From positions 1 to 44,481 of IMG/VR virus record IMGVR_UViG_3300043540_000114: 44,481 nucleotides of DNA. One strand, 5' to 3'. The stretch is from a virus. Positions 1 to 9,517 of the stretch are shown piece by piece. The notes beneath the pieces were generated by a model. That model did not search any database and was not told the origin of the DNA. It worked only from the letters and a program-made list of their open reading frames with translations. The position numbers and the translations under genes were made by a program. Within the stretch, counting starts at the first letter, position 1, and every line of letters begins with the position of its first letter.

Positions 1-246
1 TACGGGGCTTATACCCGAACATTCGAATGCCAGATTGAAGCGGTATCAAAAGCTGATATCGAAGCGGAATCGATGATCGGGGACATTTTCGAAGCGGTTA
101 CAGGTGGGCCTCTCCTGTATGTAAAAAGCATGATTTATACGGGTGGAGGGGTAACAGAATATCCGGAGATCGGGGAAAGTATTATAGGCGTATCAGTGAC
201 TTTCGATATTACATATCAAACAGGGTTAGCGAAAGCTGATTTGTAA
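1..246 (+). CDS. Tail terminator-like protein, C-terminal part (gene crosses the window ends)
   Basis: Open from the first base in frame 1 to a TAA stop, 81 codons with no start of its own. The segment at 44290-44481 is exactly 64 codons and runs in the same frame, so joining the ends gives about 145 residues, a usual length for lambda U-like tail terminators. Its place between the Z-like gene at the window end and the tail tube gene here matches the lambda order Z-U-V. Such proteins cap the growing tail tube and contact the head connector. The assignment rests on position and length; no diagnostic motif is visible. Confidence 0.6.
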   Translation, partial: YGAYTRTFECQIEAVSKADIEAESMIGDIFEAVTGGPLLYVKSMIYTGGGVTEYPEIGESIIGVSVTFDITYQTGLAKADL

Positions 247-261
247 AAAAAGGGGGAGAAC

Positions 262-1275
262 ATGAGTTCAGAGAATGCGAGCATCGAGTATGAATCTTTT
301 GCCACAAAAGTAGATTTTGCGGCATTAACGGATTCGGGAGACCATCAGAAGTTTCGGTCCAGCGCTGAGTTCTGGAGCGCAAAGGAAGGTCAAGCCCCGG
401 TTGTACGACCGAATGGTATCATCACGGGCGGGCTGATTACGCCTTCAAGCGACAATGATAAGGTGGATGTAGCAGGATGTAAAGCATACCAGGCTGGGCT
501 ATTGAAAACTGTGGCGGCCTCAAATGCATTGGCGGTGACGCGGGCATCGACAGATACCCATCGTATCACCTCGATTATTGTGAATGCATCCGGGGTGATT
601 GCGACGGTAGCGGGAACAGAAGGGACGGACTTCTCGGAAGAACGCGGGACATCGGGAGGGCCTCCATGGATTCCAACTGGTGCCATCGAACTGGGACAGG
701 TCCGGCTTTCCTCCAAAACTGCTGGACTGATTTCAGTGGATGAAATTAAACAAGGTGAAAATGTTCATAAAGAGATGTCATCGTACCCCAGTTATGACAT
801 TGTCTATATGGAGGCAGATGGCGGAATTCTGGGGGCCGCAGGAGTAAACTTCAAGGCATCGCTTCCGCTCATTCATTCGGATGATGCCGGGACGACGAAA
901 GCTGCAAAAAAGGTTTATGCCCAGTATTATGAGCCTGACTTTATTCTGATTGAGGAATCGACTGGATATAGCGCGTCGGAAAGAAGCTACAGTCTGGGTT
1001 CAACCCAAATTTATGCCGGGTTGCGCACAAACATCACCTCTTCGATGGGACAAGGTGGATTTACGGTCTATTTGAAAGATGGTTTATCGGATTCCTTTTT
1101 GAAAGCCAAAGATAAAACCATCATGATCAAGTTCTATCCTGATCGAAACATTACTGGAACATACGAGGTTGAGGTAGGAAAACTGGGAGTCAAGCGAACG
1201 TGGTCAGCAAACGGGGACGTTATGGCTGTATGCACGTTGTCACCGATTCAGGAAGGAATCGAGGTTTACGAATAA
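262..1275 (+). CDS. Major tail tube protein
   Basis: A 337-residue protein directly followed by the tail assembly chaperone and tape measure genes, which is the conserved place of the tail tube subunit in long-tailed phages. The ATG is preceded by a GGGGGAG ribosome site. The protein is rich in beta-type sequence and ends with a compact segment (about residues 265-335) in which charged and aromatic strands alternate. No transmembrane segment is visible. Its stop overlaps the next start as TAATG, so translation is probably coupled. It is longer than lambda V (246 residues), so it may carry an added domain. Role inferred from gene order. Confidence 0.65.
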   Translation: MSSENASIEYESFATKVDFAALTDSGDHQKFRSSAEFWSAKEGQAPVVRPNGIITGGLITPSSDNDKVDVAGCKAYQAGLLKTVAASNALAVTRASTDTHRITSIIVNASGVIATVAGTEGTDFSEERGTSGGPPWIPTGAIELGQVRLSSKTAGLISVDEIKQGENVHKEMSSYPSYDIVYMEADGGILGAAGVNFKASLPLIHSDDAGTTKAAKKVYAQYYEPDFILIEESTGYSASERSYSLGSTQIYAGLRTNITSSMGQGGFTVYLKDGLSDSFLKAKDKTIMIKFYPDRNITGTYEVEVGKLGVKRTWSANGDVMAVCTLSPIQEGIEVYE

Positions 1276-1745
1276 TGAGCTATGATTTCAAGACGTTAAA
1301 GACTGCAAAACCGCGAGAGGAAGATATTGAAGTTCCGGAACTTGCGGATATATGGGAAGGAGATGGTCCGCCGGTATGGCGTATTCGGTCGATGTCGGGG
1401 GATGCAATCGGTTTTGCGAACCTTCAGGCTTCTGAAGAGATGCAACGTAGAGTAAAAAACCTGACTGAGGCTATCGCAGCAGGAGCGGGGCTTACGGATG
1501 CCCTGATGGATATGATCGGGAATAGCCCAGATCGAGTAACGCCAGATGCGATACGCCGCACCCATTATCTGGTAGCAGGAAGCGTTGAACCAAAAATGGA
1601 TTTCAAAACGGCAACGCAGTTGAGGAAGACCTGTTACTCTGCCTTTGTGAAAATCACAGATCGAATCATTGTTCTGAGCGGTCAAGGGTATGATCTGGGA
1701 AAATCGAAGCCCTCTGGAGAGACCCCGAAATCCAATGCGGATTGA
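1275..1745 (+). CDS. Tail assembly chaperone, short form (gpG-like)
   Basis: A 156-residue protein between the tail tube and tape measure genes. The start is the ATG that overlaps the tail tube stop (TAATG) rather than a GTG farther upstream inside that gene. Short-form chaperones of this type coat the tape measure during tail polymerisation and are absent from the finished virion. The frame contains the slippery heptamer GGGAAAA at 1697-1703, 14 codons before its stop, where some ribosomes should move to the -1 frame and make the longer form. The C-terminal residues read by unshifted ribosomes are polar and low in complexity, as expected for a tail that only exists without the shift. Confidence 0.75.
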   Translation: MSYDFKTLKTAKPREEDIEVPELADIWEGDGPPVWRIRSMSGDAIGFANLQASEEMQRRVKNLTEAIAAGAGLTDALMDMIGNSPDRVTPDAIRRTHYLVAGSVEPKMDFKTATQLRKTCYSAFVKITDRIIVLSGQGYDLGKSKPSGETPKSNAD

Positions 1746-1876
1746 CCCTTGCGGCTACCAGAGGGCGCTTTTTATATGAAATACTGCCCACCCATTTCCC
1801 TTCGCAATATCTAACCCCCCAAGAGATCGCTTTGTGGGGCCGGTATTATCAGGAGCTGAATACAAAGCATGGCTGA
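1275..1876 (+). CDS. Tail assembly chaperone, -1 frameshifted long form (gpGT-like)
   Basis: A -1 slip on GGGAAAA (1697-1703) extends translation through a frame that is open from 1694 to a TGA at 1874-1876. The product is about 200 residues: 143 from the zero frame and 57 from the -1 frame. The added part has well-formed protein character, including ALWRDPEIQCGLTLAA and the segment YLTPQEIALWGRYYQEL. It overlaps the first bases of the tape measure gene, exactly as the T domain does in lambda. In lambda the long form bridges the short form and the tape measure protein. Shift efficiency cannot be judged from sequence. Confidence 0.8.
1697..1703 (+). other. Slippery heptamer for programmed -1 frameshift
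   Basis: GGGAAAA is read as G GGA AAA in the chaperone frame, which is the X XXY YYZ pattern. Lambda uses the near-identical GGGAAAG for G/GT. It lies just after the -1 frame opens (upstream stop at 1691-1693). Confidence 0.85.
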
Positions 1877-4622
1877 TCTCACCAAAATCGTTTCCATTCT
1901 TTTCGAGGCCGATGACCAAATGTCGGCCTCACTTTCCACTATATCTTCCTCGTTCGACTCATTCGAGTCAAAGATCAGCAGTATCGCTTCCCCACTATCT
2001 GATATAGCAGACAAGATTATCAAGCTGGATACTGCGCTTGCTGCCATGGCAGTTGGTGGGGCGGCTTATGCCATTGGTAAGTTCTCGGAATTCGAAGATA
2101 AAATGCTGACCGTCAAGGGTATTATGCAGGCTTCGGATTCGGATTACGAGCGGCTGACCGAGTTGACCAAGGGGCTTGGTGAAACAACTCGCTACACGGC
2201 TGAACAGGCTGCAGAGGGGTTACAGTATTTGGCAATGTCAGGTATGAAAACCAATGATGCTATCGGTGCCCTGCCTGAAACCCTGAAGCTTGCCCAAGCC
2301 GCGAATGTGAGCTTGGGAGAGGCAGCGAATATTGTTGTGAATATCATGGCTGGATATGGCAAACAGGTATCAGAGTTGCCGTCTGTGAACGATACCTTGG
2401 TAGCAACTTTTACCAATACTAACACCAATCTGACCCAACTCTACGATGGCTTCAAAATGGTTGGCCCTTTAGCGAAGGCAATGGGGGTTGACATTCAAGA
2501 CCTTTCGGCGGTTCTGGGAGCCCTGGCTAATGCGGGTTATCAAGGCGAGATGGGCGGTACTGCCTTGCGTAATATTTTGGTTGCGCTGGCTGAACCCACC
2601 AAAGACATGTCCAAGGTAATGGAAAAGCTTGGAGTGGACACCTCGGCTATGGGGGTAGAGCTTGGTAGCGGTCAAAAAGCCATGGAAAGCCTTGGCGTGA
2701 AGGTGAAGGACGCCAACGGCAATATGCGGCCCTTGGTGGATATCATAGCCGACCTTCAGAAGGGAATTCAAAATATCCATGATCCGGTTGATCAGGCTGG
2801 AATTTTGATGGAAATATTTGGCAAGAGAGGCGGTCCGCAGATGGCGGCACTGCTGACCCAGGGTGGCGATGCGATACGGGCTTTAGAGGAAAAAATAAAA
2901 TCAGCGGGAGGGATAACATCCTCTATCGCAGACATAATGGAAAGCCGTATGGGTGGAGCCATACGGGCGCTGAAATCAGCCATTGAAGCGGCCGTAATAA
3001 ATATCGGTGATGAATTAAAAAAAGGTGTAGAGCCTGCAACAGAGGGAATGACTGCACTGTTTCGGGCAATAGCCTCGGCGGTGAAAACAGGCAGTTTTGA
3101 TGATGTTTTCCAGGTTGTCCAGAACATGGGGGTTGATCTTGAAGAAGCATTAAAAACAATCGCCCAAAATCTTCCGGAGGCGCTTGAAAAGGTTGATTTT
3201 TCTGGGTTTCTGGATGCTTTGGGCGAGTTCGGGGACACGATTAAAGGGTTTTTTCAAGACGATATCGACCTAACAACGGTTGAAGGGCTTGCAAATGCTC
3301 TTCAGGGGGTTGTGGATTTCCTCACCGGATTGGTGCGGGTTACAAACGGGATGGCTGAAAGTATCGGGCCTGTTTTCAAGACTATCGTGGAAGGGGTTCA
3401 ATCGGTTGCGACGGCGGATAAAGAGCAGTCGGGGACCCTTGGAAATATTTTGGGGGCCTCCAAACTGATTGTGGAACTTGGTGGGTCTGTGGTTGCGGCG
3501 CTGGCCTTGATTGAGCAGAGTGGGACCTCAGTACAAAGCGTTTATGATGTGTTGGCAGGAAGCATTAAAACCGCCTGGAACACGTTACAGGTTGGTTTTG
3601 ATTCTATTGTACTGCTCATCGCAGAATCGGTAACCGCGATCCTGGATTCGGTCAACACGCTAACCTTTGGTTCCTTTTCAAACGAAATCCAGCAGGCAAG
3701 GGATAGTGTTGAAAGATTTAGAAGTGCCGTGGCCACTGATTTTACAGCCCAGATGCAGGACTTGGGAGATGGCCTGGATCAGATCGGCAGGGGGTTTACT
3801 GGGGCGGGGGATAGTGCAGCGGAAGCTGCTGACAAAATTGGCGACGTATCGGAGGCCATGGCAGATGTTCCTGAAAAAATCGATACCGGTGTTGATGTTT
3901 TTTTGACGGGAGAGGAAAAGGTCGATTCGTGGTTGATGAGTATGCACAATATCGATGCGATAACTGTTTCCACCTTTTTGGAGGTTGATGAATCGAAATC
4001 GCAAGCCGCGAAAAAAGAGCTCGAAGACGTACTCAGGTATGAAGACGGCATCCCTGTATATGCTGTAACCTATGTGGATAAAAACGCAGCAGAAAAAACC
4101 AAGAAAGAGCTTGCTGAAGCAATACCCGAAAGCAAGCAAATGGAAATCAAGCTGAAAGGTGAGATCGACAAAGAGATCACCAAGATAAAAGCTGATGCAG
4201 ATACTGTACAAACTGCGATGGAGTGGAATGCAAAACTAAATATCGCTCAGGCTGAAGCGGAAGCATCAAAGCTTGAGTCAATGATGCAAAATACCAGCGA
4301 TATCATCACAGGTATGGGGGAAACAATTTCCAGTTTATTCAGTGCTACGCCGAAAGACTCATCAAGCTGGATGGAATGGTACGATGCACTAAAACAACAA
4401 GAAAAAATTCAACAGGAAACACATGACCTGAATAAAGAAATTCTAAAACAACAAATTAAAATGATGGAGCTCAAAAATCAGAAGCTGAAAAGCGGAGATG
4501 CAATGATCAAGATTGATGCAACCAGCCTGGCCGCGCCACTGAAAACCTTATTCTGGGAACTGGTAAATATGGTTCACATTGAGGCGGATCAGATGGGGCA
4601 AGAATACCTGTTGGGGATATAG
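1869..4622 (+). CDS. Tail tape measure protein
   Basis: 917 residues, the second longest gene of the tail module, directly after the chaperone. The N-terminal 50 residues are a Ser-rich helical segment. Residues about 60-330 resemble the TP901-type core of tape measure proteins, with Gly- and Ala-rich helical repeats (for example YTAEQAAEGLQYLAMSGM). Hydrophobic stretches follow around residues 480-620, and the C-terminal 250 residues are rich in Lys, Glu and Gln and look like coiled coil. The protein sets tail length and is ejected with the DNA. From about 0.15 nm per residue a tail of roughly 135 nm is expected. The start overlaps the end of the frameshifted chaperone. Confidence 0.92.
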   Translation: MADLTKIVSILFEADDQMSASLSTISSSFDSFESKISSIASPLSDIADKIIKLDTALAAMAVGGAAYAIGKFSEFEDKMLTVKGIMQASDSDYERLTELTKGLGETTRYTAEQAAEGLQYLAMSGMKTNDAIGALPETLKLAQAANVSLGEAANIVVNIMAGYGKQVSELPSVNDTLVATFTNTNTNLTQLYDGFKMVGPLAKAMGVDIQDLSAVLGALANAGYQGEMGGTALRNILVALAEPTKDMSKVMEKLGVDTSAMGVELGSGQKAMESLGVKVKDANGNMRPLVDIIADLQKGIQNIHDPVDQAGILMEIFGKRGGPQMAALLTQGGDAIRALEEKIKSAGGITSSIADIMESRMGGAIRALKSAIEAAVINIGDELKKGVEPATEGMTALFRAIASAVKTGSFDDVFQVVQNMGVDLEEALKTIAQNLPEALEKVDFSGFLDALGEFGDTIKGFFQDDIDLTTVEGLANALQGVVDFLTGLVRVTNGMAESIGPVFKTIVEGVQSVATADKEQSGTLGNILGASKLIVELGGSVVAALALIEQSGTSVQSVYDVLAGSIKTAWNTLQVGFDSIVLLIAESVTAILDSVNTLTFGSFSNEIQQARDSVERFRSAVATDFTAQMQDLGDGLDQIGRGFTGAGDSAAEAADKIGDVSEAMADVPEKIDTGVDVFLTGEEKVDSWLMSMHNIDAITVSTFLEVDESKSQAAKKELEDVLRYEDGIPVYAVTYVDKNAAEKTKKELAEAIPESKQMEIKLKGEIDKEITKIKADADTVQTAMEWNAKLNIAQAEAEASKLESMMQNTSDIITGMGETISSLFSATPKDSSSWMEWYDALKQQEKIQQETHDLNKEILKQQIKMMELKNQKLKSGDAMIKIDATSLAAPLKTLFWELVNMVHIEADQMGQEYLLGI

Positions 4623-4625
4623 GAT

Positions 4626-4952
4626 ATGATTACGATCGTTGGGGAAATCACGAGCGAGGTACTAACGTTGGATGCTACATCGAATATTTTGGGTTTTAAA
4701 CGAAGGATTCAGACGGAAAAAACAATTGATGGCGGAGTTGTATGTATTGATTACGGGGAAGATATTGCGGGGGCTGAATTGGTGATTGAAGCGCAAGAAA
4801 CTGAATCGGCAGACGCTTTGAAAGCGATGGATCGAATTTGCCGGGAAAATGAATGGGTATATGTATCAACACCTGGGGGATATTTTAGGGGGATCCCACG
4901 GGAGTCGGAAAACGGGAAAATGACAATAATAATTGAAGAAAGGCGGGCATAA
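4626..4952 (+). CDS. Small tail protein after tape measure
   Basis: A 108-residue protein starting 3 bases after the tape measure stop. It has no recognised domain. The order (tape measure, then a roughly 110-residue protein) resembles lambda H-M, where M is a minor tail-tip protein, but no sequence relation to M is visible. The sequence is acidic and beta-rich, and its second half contains YVSTPGGYFRGIPRE. It overlaps the next gene as TAATG, so it belongs to the tail operon. A tail-tip role is inference from position. Confidence 0.6.
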   Translation: MITIVGEITSEVLTLDATSNILGFKRRIQTEKTIDGGVVCIDYGEDIAGAELVIEAQETESADALKAMDRICRENEWVYVSTPGGYFRGIPRESENGKMTIIIEERRA

Positions 4953-5398
4953 TGGCAACGATTGCAAAATTGTCAAATGAATATATGTATCAAAGGGAAC
5001 AAGGGCAAGTCAATTTGCTCTCGGATGCCCTGCATATCATTTTGATGAACGATACGTTTTATTTTGATGTATCTAACCATAAAGTTTTGGCCGATGTTAG
5101 CAGTTATCAGTTGGGGACAGGACATGGCTATACGCAGGGCGGAATCGTTGCACAGAATGTGGCGCTGGTCAGGAATTACCAGGCCAACACCGTTACGGCG
5201 ACCATGGATGATCCGATCTGGACGGCTTCGGGCGGTGATATCGGTCCCACTGGAGCAGCGATCATTTATGATGCGACAGCAACCAATAGCCCGATTATCG
5301 GATGTATCACGTTCGCCGCACCCTATACCATCCCGGATACGGCCAGCTTTCAATTGCGTGATGTGCAGATTGTTGCAACTGGCATTGTGAATTCTTAA
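4952..5398 (+). CDS. Conserved phage virion-type protein, unknown function
   Basis: 148 residues. The pattern, a short polar N-terminus followed by ALHIILMNDTFYFD, then ADVSSYQLGTGHGYTQGG and a late GAAIIYDA segment, resembles a group of small proteins seen in many phage tail regions, where a beta-sandwich fold with strands rich in Ile, Val and Thr is usual. No catalytic motif is seen. It lies between the small tail protein and the giant propeller protein, so a structural role at the tail tip or fibre base is the best inference. The similarity to that group is from memory and was not tested. Confidence 0.6.
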   Translation: MATIAKLSNEYMYQREQGQVNLLSDALHIILMNDTFYFDVSNHKVLADVSSYQLGTGHGYTQGGIVAQNVALVRNYQANTVTATMDDPIWTASGGDIGPTGAAIIYDATATNSPIIGCITFAAPYTIPDTASFQLRDVQIVATGIVNS

Positions 5399-5410
5399 GG
5401 GGCGCGGGTC

Positions 5411-8400
5411 ATGGCGTTGACATTGACGGAGAGCAGGCCAAACGGACAATCCGGCGGCCAGTCGTACTATCGCGGAAGGGCGATCAGTTCCGATGGACAA
5501 AAGATCATTGTGGCGGAGGTGCTTTCCTATGGTCGCAATATCTGGCGGAGCGATGACGGCGGGACAACATGGGCCTTGAAATCGACATACCCTTCACCGA
5601 ACGGATACCCATATAATTGTTATATTGCGGCAAGCGATGATTTTAACACAATAGTAATTGCATATAACTACGGTTATTTATGGGTTTCTGTCAACGGTGG
5701 TACGTCATGGACGCAGCGAAATACATCGGCAAGGAATTATGCGGCCTGCGCGGTCAGTGCAGACGGTTCAAAGATGTTGGCTTGTGTTCAGAACGGCCGA
5801 GCATATCGGTCCCTTGATGCAGGAACAACCTGGAGCGAGGTGCAGCCAGCAGGGGCATCCGATAAATATTGGAATATCGCCGAAATATCTGGTGATGGGT
5901 CTGTGATGATTCTGGGTATAGGCGATGGGTTATCTGGCAGAGCTTACATATCACGTAATAGCGGTGGATCATGGTACCTTTTGGACCCAAACGGATATGG
6001 TGATTCTTTTAAGTGGACATCGGCGGCGTTATCAAGCGATGGCGCAAAAATTATTTTGACGGCATCAACCGGGAACGGTTGCTTTCGAAGTAGTGATTCA
6101 GGCCAGACATGGCAATATGTGTGGCCTATGAGTGGGTCTTATGACGGTGTAAACAGATATTATTTTTCATCGGCGATCTTGCCTGATGGCAGCCGGGCAA
6201 TGATTGGAGGGTATGCCGGTTCTGGGTTGATGCCTTTTATCTATTCCAGCGTTGATGGTGGTATGACGTGGCAAAATGCGACACCATCTGGCTGTAGTGC
6301 ATATCAGGCTTTTGTGGCGGCCAATTTCAATCGGGGAACCCCGATCAAGGGGTATGCGGCGCAAACGGCAGGCGGGAAGTTTTGGTTACTGCAATATACG
6401 GCCGAAAACGTTCGGATTACGGTACCGAAGCTTGAGGGGCAAAGCAGATTTGCACTAAATAGCGCTGCAATAGTTCAGAGGGTAGTTGCGGCGCCTGCTA
6501 TTCGTTGCAATAGCAGGCTCACGGTGAAGCCATTCAACGGTTGGGAAGAGATCGTACCGGATTTCATCAATGAAACAGGATTAAGTGCCATCGGGGCCGG
6601 GTTTACCGAGCGAGGTGAAATGAAATGTACCGCGGCATTACTGGCTGGATTCATGATGGTGCAATCGCAGGTAATGATTCCACAGTTCAAGACAGACTCT
6701 GAGGCAGCATGCAGGCAAGCATTCTGTGGGAAATGGGTAGATTCTCCCTTATTTCAAGATCAATCGGTACTTGATTTTTACATTGCTGCCGGATGGCATG
6801 AGGGGTTTCCAGCGGGCAAGTTCCCGATGATCATTAAACAATATTGTCCGAGCGCAGATGGGCAAACGGTTCTGGCTATAGCAGCTTCCGACAAATATTA
6901 TTTATTCCGGAGCTTTGATGGGGGACAGAGCTGGCAGAAAATTGTATCAACCGAGTTCGGGTCGCTTAATATCGAACGAATTGCCATTTCTGGCGATGGT
7001 AAGATAATGATGGCTGTAGGGGCGACCTACTACAATGTGGATTCCCCCTTATGGTTGAGTACGGATTCGGGAAGCACCTGGCAATTGAATGATATGAAGA
7101 ATGTTGAATCGATTGCCATCAATTACGATGGCTCTGTGATCCTTGTCACCGGAGAATATTATATCAAGCAGTTTTTAATTAAGGGATATATCTCACGGGA
7201 TCGCGGAAAAACATGGCAAGTAGTTTATCCAATGGGGCGGTTCAATACTCTTAATGGACATACCGAAATTAGTGAGTTTTGGACATTTGCCGTATCGGGA
7301 GATGGAAATGTAATTATTGCATCAGGAAAGGATTTATACGATTACATTTACTTAGGACCTGGGCAGGGAGGTTATTATGAAAGAGCTCCCGATCAGAGAT
7401 GGTATCGATCTTATGATGGCGGCATGACTTGGAGCGATCCTATGCCTACATTTTATTCAGAGCATTATCCAGCTACCGAAATTCGATTGAATTACGATGG
7501 GAGCGTAGGGGAATTTGGAGTGAATGATACCCTGGAAAGTGAACCTACTCCATTTTGCTGGGTAAAGCTCCTGGATATGAACAAAGAAGACTGGGACTCT
7601 TCCTATCTTCCAACCCCTGGCTGGTCAGTAAGTCCTGATCATCCTTATTACCTGGCAACTGAATTGAAGCCAGATGGAAGCACCGATGAACGACTATTGG
7701 CGGCAGAAATGTTCACAGGACGCGTATGGTTATCATTGGATTCAGGAGCAACATGGGCTGAAACTCGACCGGCGGGAGATCGAGGATTGTTATGGAAAAA
7801 GACGTGGATTTTTCCTGACAGGATCATGGCGGATGGATTCGATGCGCAGGCCACACCACAGCGCCGGATTCTCTACATGAGCGAGAATAATGGTGCATTC
7901 TGGGAGGCTGAAGTCACTGCACAGAGCGGATACTTTTCTTGGGGTGCCGTGGCGATGAGTGCCAACGGAGACGTTCAGATTGCGGGACGAAATGGTGGCG
8001 GATGCTTTTTGAGTCATGATCGGGGGATGACGTGGGAGAGAATCGTTCCATCTGTCGGATCAGAACGTCAATGGGCGACTTTGGGCATGAGTGACGATGG
8101 GCAAGTAATCGTTGCAGGGAGTTTCATCACATTTGATGGACCCAGGGCTTTTTTTTCAGTGGATTCTGGGGCGCATTGGACCGAAATCGATCTACCTGAG
8201 CGAGGAACAGACCAGTTTCCGACTGTCGCAGTGTCACGGAGCGGTGAAAGGCTCGTTGTGGCTTATGGCTCTATTTATGATCAGGGAAGAGTCTTGATAT
8301 CCATTGATCGGGGGACGCACTGGGTGACAGCGTGGCCAAAAGGGGAACAGGTAGAAGCCGCGTGGGACTGGGTAGCCATTTACGATTCTGGGGCCGTGTG

Positions 8401-9514
8401 GGCATCAGTCGGAGAATACATGTATCGAAGCATGGATAACGGGGTGAGTTGGCTACAAAAACAGGTTCCTGGTGGTCAGGTGACGGCTGCACAGTGTGGA
8501 GATGAAAGCGGGCAAATTCTATTCGTAGGGACTCACAATGGGCGGCTGTGGAAGTCGGACGATTGGGGAGATAGTTGGGTAGAGGTTCGGCCTGCTGGGG
8601 ATACCGATGGTTACTGGTATGGGCTATCCTGCAATAGGGCGGCTGGACGGCTTATCGTGGCCAATGATGGAGGGAAAGTCTATCGATCTATGGACGCCGG
8701 GGAAACCTGGACCGATATGAAGGTCAGGGGAATTGTAGATGATCAGTGGAGCGATGTAGCGATTGATTTTAGCGGTGAAATCATGGCGGCCTGTGGAACC
8801 ATGTATTTTGCTTACGATATCGTTCGCCCTGGGGGACAAAAATATTTAGCGGATGCATATCCGTTCGAGACTCAGAGCCAAATTATCACTGAAGGGCCGA
8901 TATGGGTTTACTTACCCATCGTCCCGGAGATGATGTCTGAAGGATGCTTACTGGTTGAAAGCGCAGACGCCTGGTCGAGCACTCATTCGATTTGCCGGTA
9001 TCGCTGTTATCTGAGCAAAGAGGGACTTCCCGATCAGGAAGTGCGAGCTTCAGGGGTTGATTGTGCCATGAATAGCGAAGGAAAGAATTATCTATCGCTT
9101 GTGCTACCTGCCGTAGTCGGACTTGCAGATATTTTGACTCAATATCAGGGCGGGCAAATAGTCGTATATCAGGAATTGGTGAATCCTGATGGGGCTACAT
9201 TGAGACGGAAGCTGGCGCAGGCGGACATCGGATCGATCCGGCTGGATGCAGGCACAGGAAGTCGGAGCGTAACTATCTCAGGGTATTTTCCGGCCAAAAG
9301 CGTTCCTGATACGGTAACTTTGAAGACCACCTACGAAAGCGTTTATGAGAACGGGAAGCGACAATGGCGTTTTGCTGGGGCTCCTGTTTGGGTCCGGCCT
9401 GGGAACACCATTCAGAAACCGGACGGAACCGAAAAAATAGTCGTAGATCGAGTAACCATCTGGCTTAGCCCGTCACGTGTGCAGGTAGAGGCGACAGGGA
9501 ACATCGAGGGTTGA
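5411..9514 (+). CDS. Giant Asp-box (BNR) beta-propeller tail protein
   Basis: 1367 residues. About eighteen Asp-box motifs of the form S-x-D-x-G-x-T-W can be read, for example SDDGGTTW near residue 47, SLDAGTTW, SVDGGMTW, STDSGSTW, SLDSGATW and SMDAGETW near residue 1093. They fall in two groups, residues about 40-325 and 465-1130, separated by about 110 residues without the motif (near VRITVPKL to CGKWVDSP). The last 230 residues lack repeats and look like a virion domain. Asp-box propellers occur in sialidases and in glycan-binding proteins, so host surface binding is likely. No sialidase Arg triad was identified, so enzyme activity is not claimed. It occupies the place of lambda tail-tip genes, which are otherwise not recognised. 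Confidence 0.8.
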   Translation: MALTLTESRPNGQSGGQSYYRGRAISSDGQKIIVAEVLSYGRNIWRSDDGGTTWALKSTYPSPNGYPYNCYIAASDDFNTIVIAYNYGYLWVSVNGGTSWTQRNTSARNYAACAVSADGSKMLACVQNGRAYRSLDAGTTWSEVQPAGASDKYWNIAEISGDGSVMILGIGDGLSGRAYISRNSGGSWYLLDPNGYGDSFKWTSAALSSDGAKIILTASTGNGCFRSSDSGQTWQYVWPMSGSYDGVNRYYFSSAILPDGSRAMIGGYAGSGLMPFIYSSVDGGMTWQNATPSGCSAYQAFVAANFNRGTPIKGYAAQTAGGKFWLLQYTAENVRITVPKLEGQSRFALNSAAIVQRVVAAPAIRCNSRLTVKPFNGWEEIVPDFINETGLSAIGAGFTERGEMKCTAALLAGFMMVQSQVMIPQFKTDSEAACRQAFCGKWVDSPLFQDQSVLDFYIAAGWHEGFPAGKFPMIIKQYCPSADGQTVLAIAASDKYYLFRSFDGGQSWQKIVSTEFGSLNIERIAISGDGKIMMAVGATYYNVDSPLWLSTDSGSTWQLNDMKNVESIAINYDGSVILVTGEYYIKQFLIKGYISRDRGKTWQVVYPMGRFNTLNGHTEISEFWTFAVSGDGNVIIASGKDLYDYIYLGPGQGGYYERAPDQRWYRSYDGGMTWSDPMPTFYSEHYPATEIRLNYDGSVGEFGVNDTLESEPTPFCWVKLLDMNKEDWDSSYLPTPGWSVSPDHPYYLATELKPDGSTDERLLAAEMFTGRVWLSLDSGATWAETRPAGDRGLLWKKTWIFPDRIMADGFDAQATPQRRILYMSENNGAFWEAEVTAQSGYFSWGAVAMSANGDVQIAGRNGGGCFLSHDRGMTWERIVPSVGSERQWATLGMSDDGQVIVAGSFITFDGPRAFFSVDSGAHWTEIDLPERGTDQFPTVAVSRSGERLVVAYGSIYDQGRVLISIDRGTHWVTAWPKGEQVEAAWDWVAIYDSGAVWASVGEYMYRSMDNGVSWLQKQVPGGQVTAAQCGDESGQILFVGTHNGRLWKSDDWGDSWVEVRPAGDTDGYWYGLSCNRAAGRLIVANDGGKVYRSMDAGETWTDMKVRGIVDDQWSDVAIDFSGEIMAACGTMYFAYDIVRPGGQKYLADAYPFETQSQIITEGPIWVYLPIVPEMMSEGCLLVESADAWSSTHSICRYRCYLSKEGLPDQEVRASGVDCAMNSEGKNYLSLVLPAVVGLADILTQYQGGQIVVYQELVNPDGATLRRKLAQADIGSIRLDAGTGSRSVTISGYFPAKSVPDTVTLKTTYESVYENGKRQWRFAGAPVWVRPGNTIQKPDGTEKIVVDRVTIWLSPSRVQVEATGNIEG

Positions 9515-9517
9515 TGA

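Noticed and set aside
390-716. Minus-strand frame opposite the tail tube gene
   Set aside because: Shadow of a strongly supported gene; no ribosome site or domain.
1200-1274. Upstream GTG start for the tail chaperone
   Set aside because: It would overlap the tail tube gene by 75 bases; the TAATG junction at 1273-1277 is the usual coupled start.
2469-4211. Several minus-strand frames opposite the tape measure gene
   Set aside because: Long overlaps with a certain gene and compositions that mirror it.
5411-9514. Sialidase enzyme
   Set aside because: Asp-box repeats alone do not show catalysis; the Arg triad and Tyr-Glu pair were not identified.
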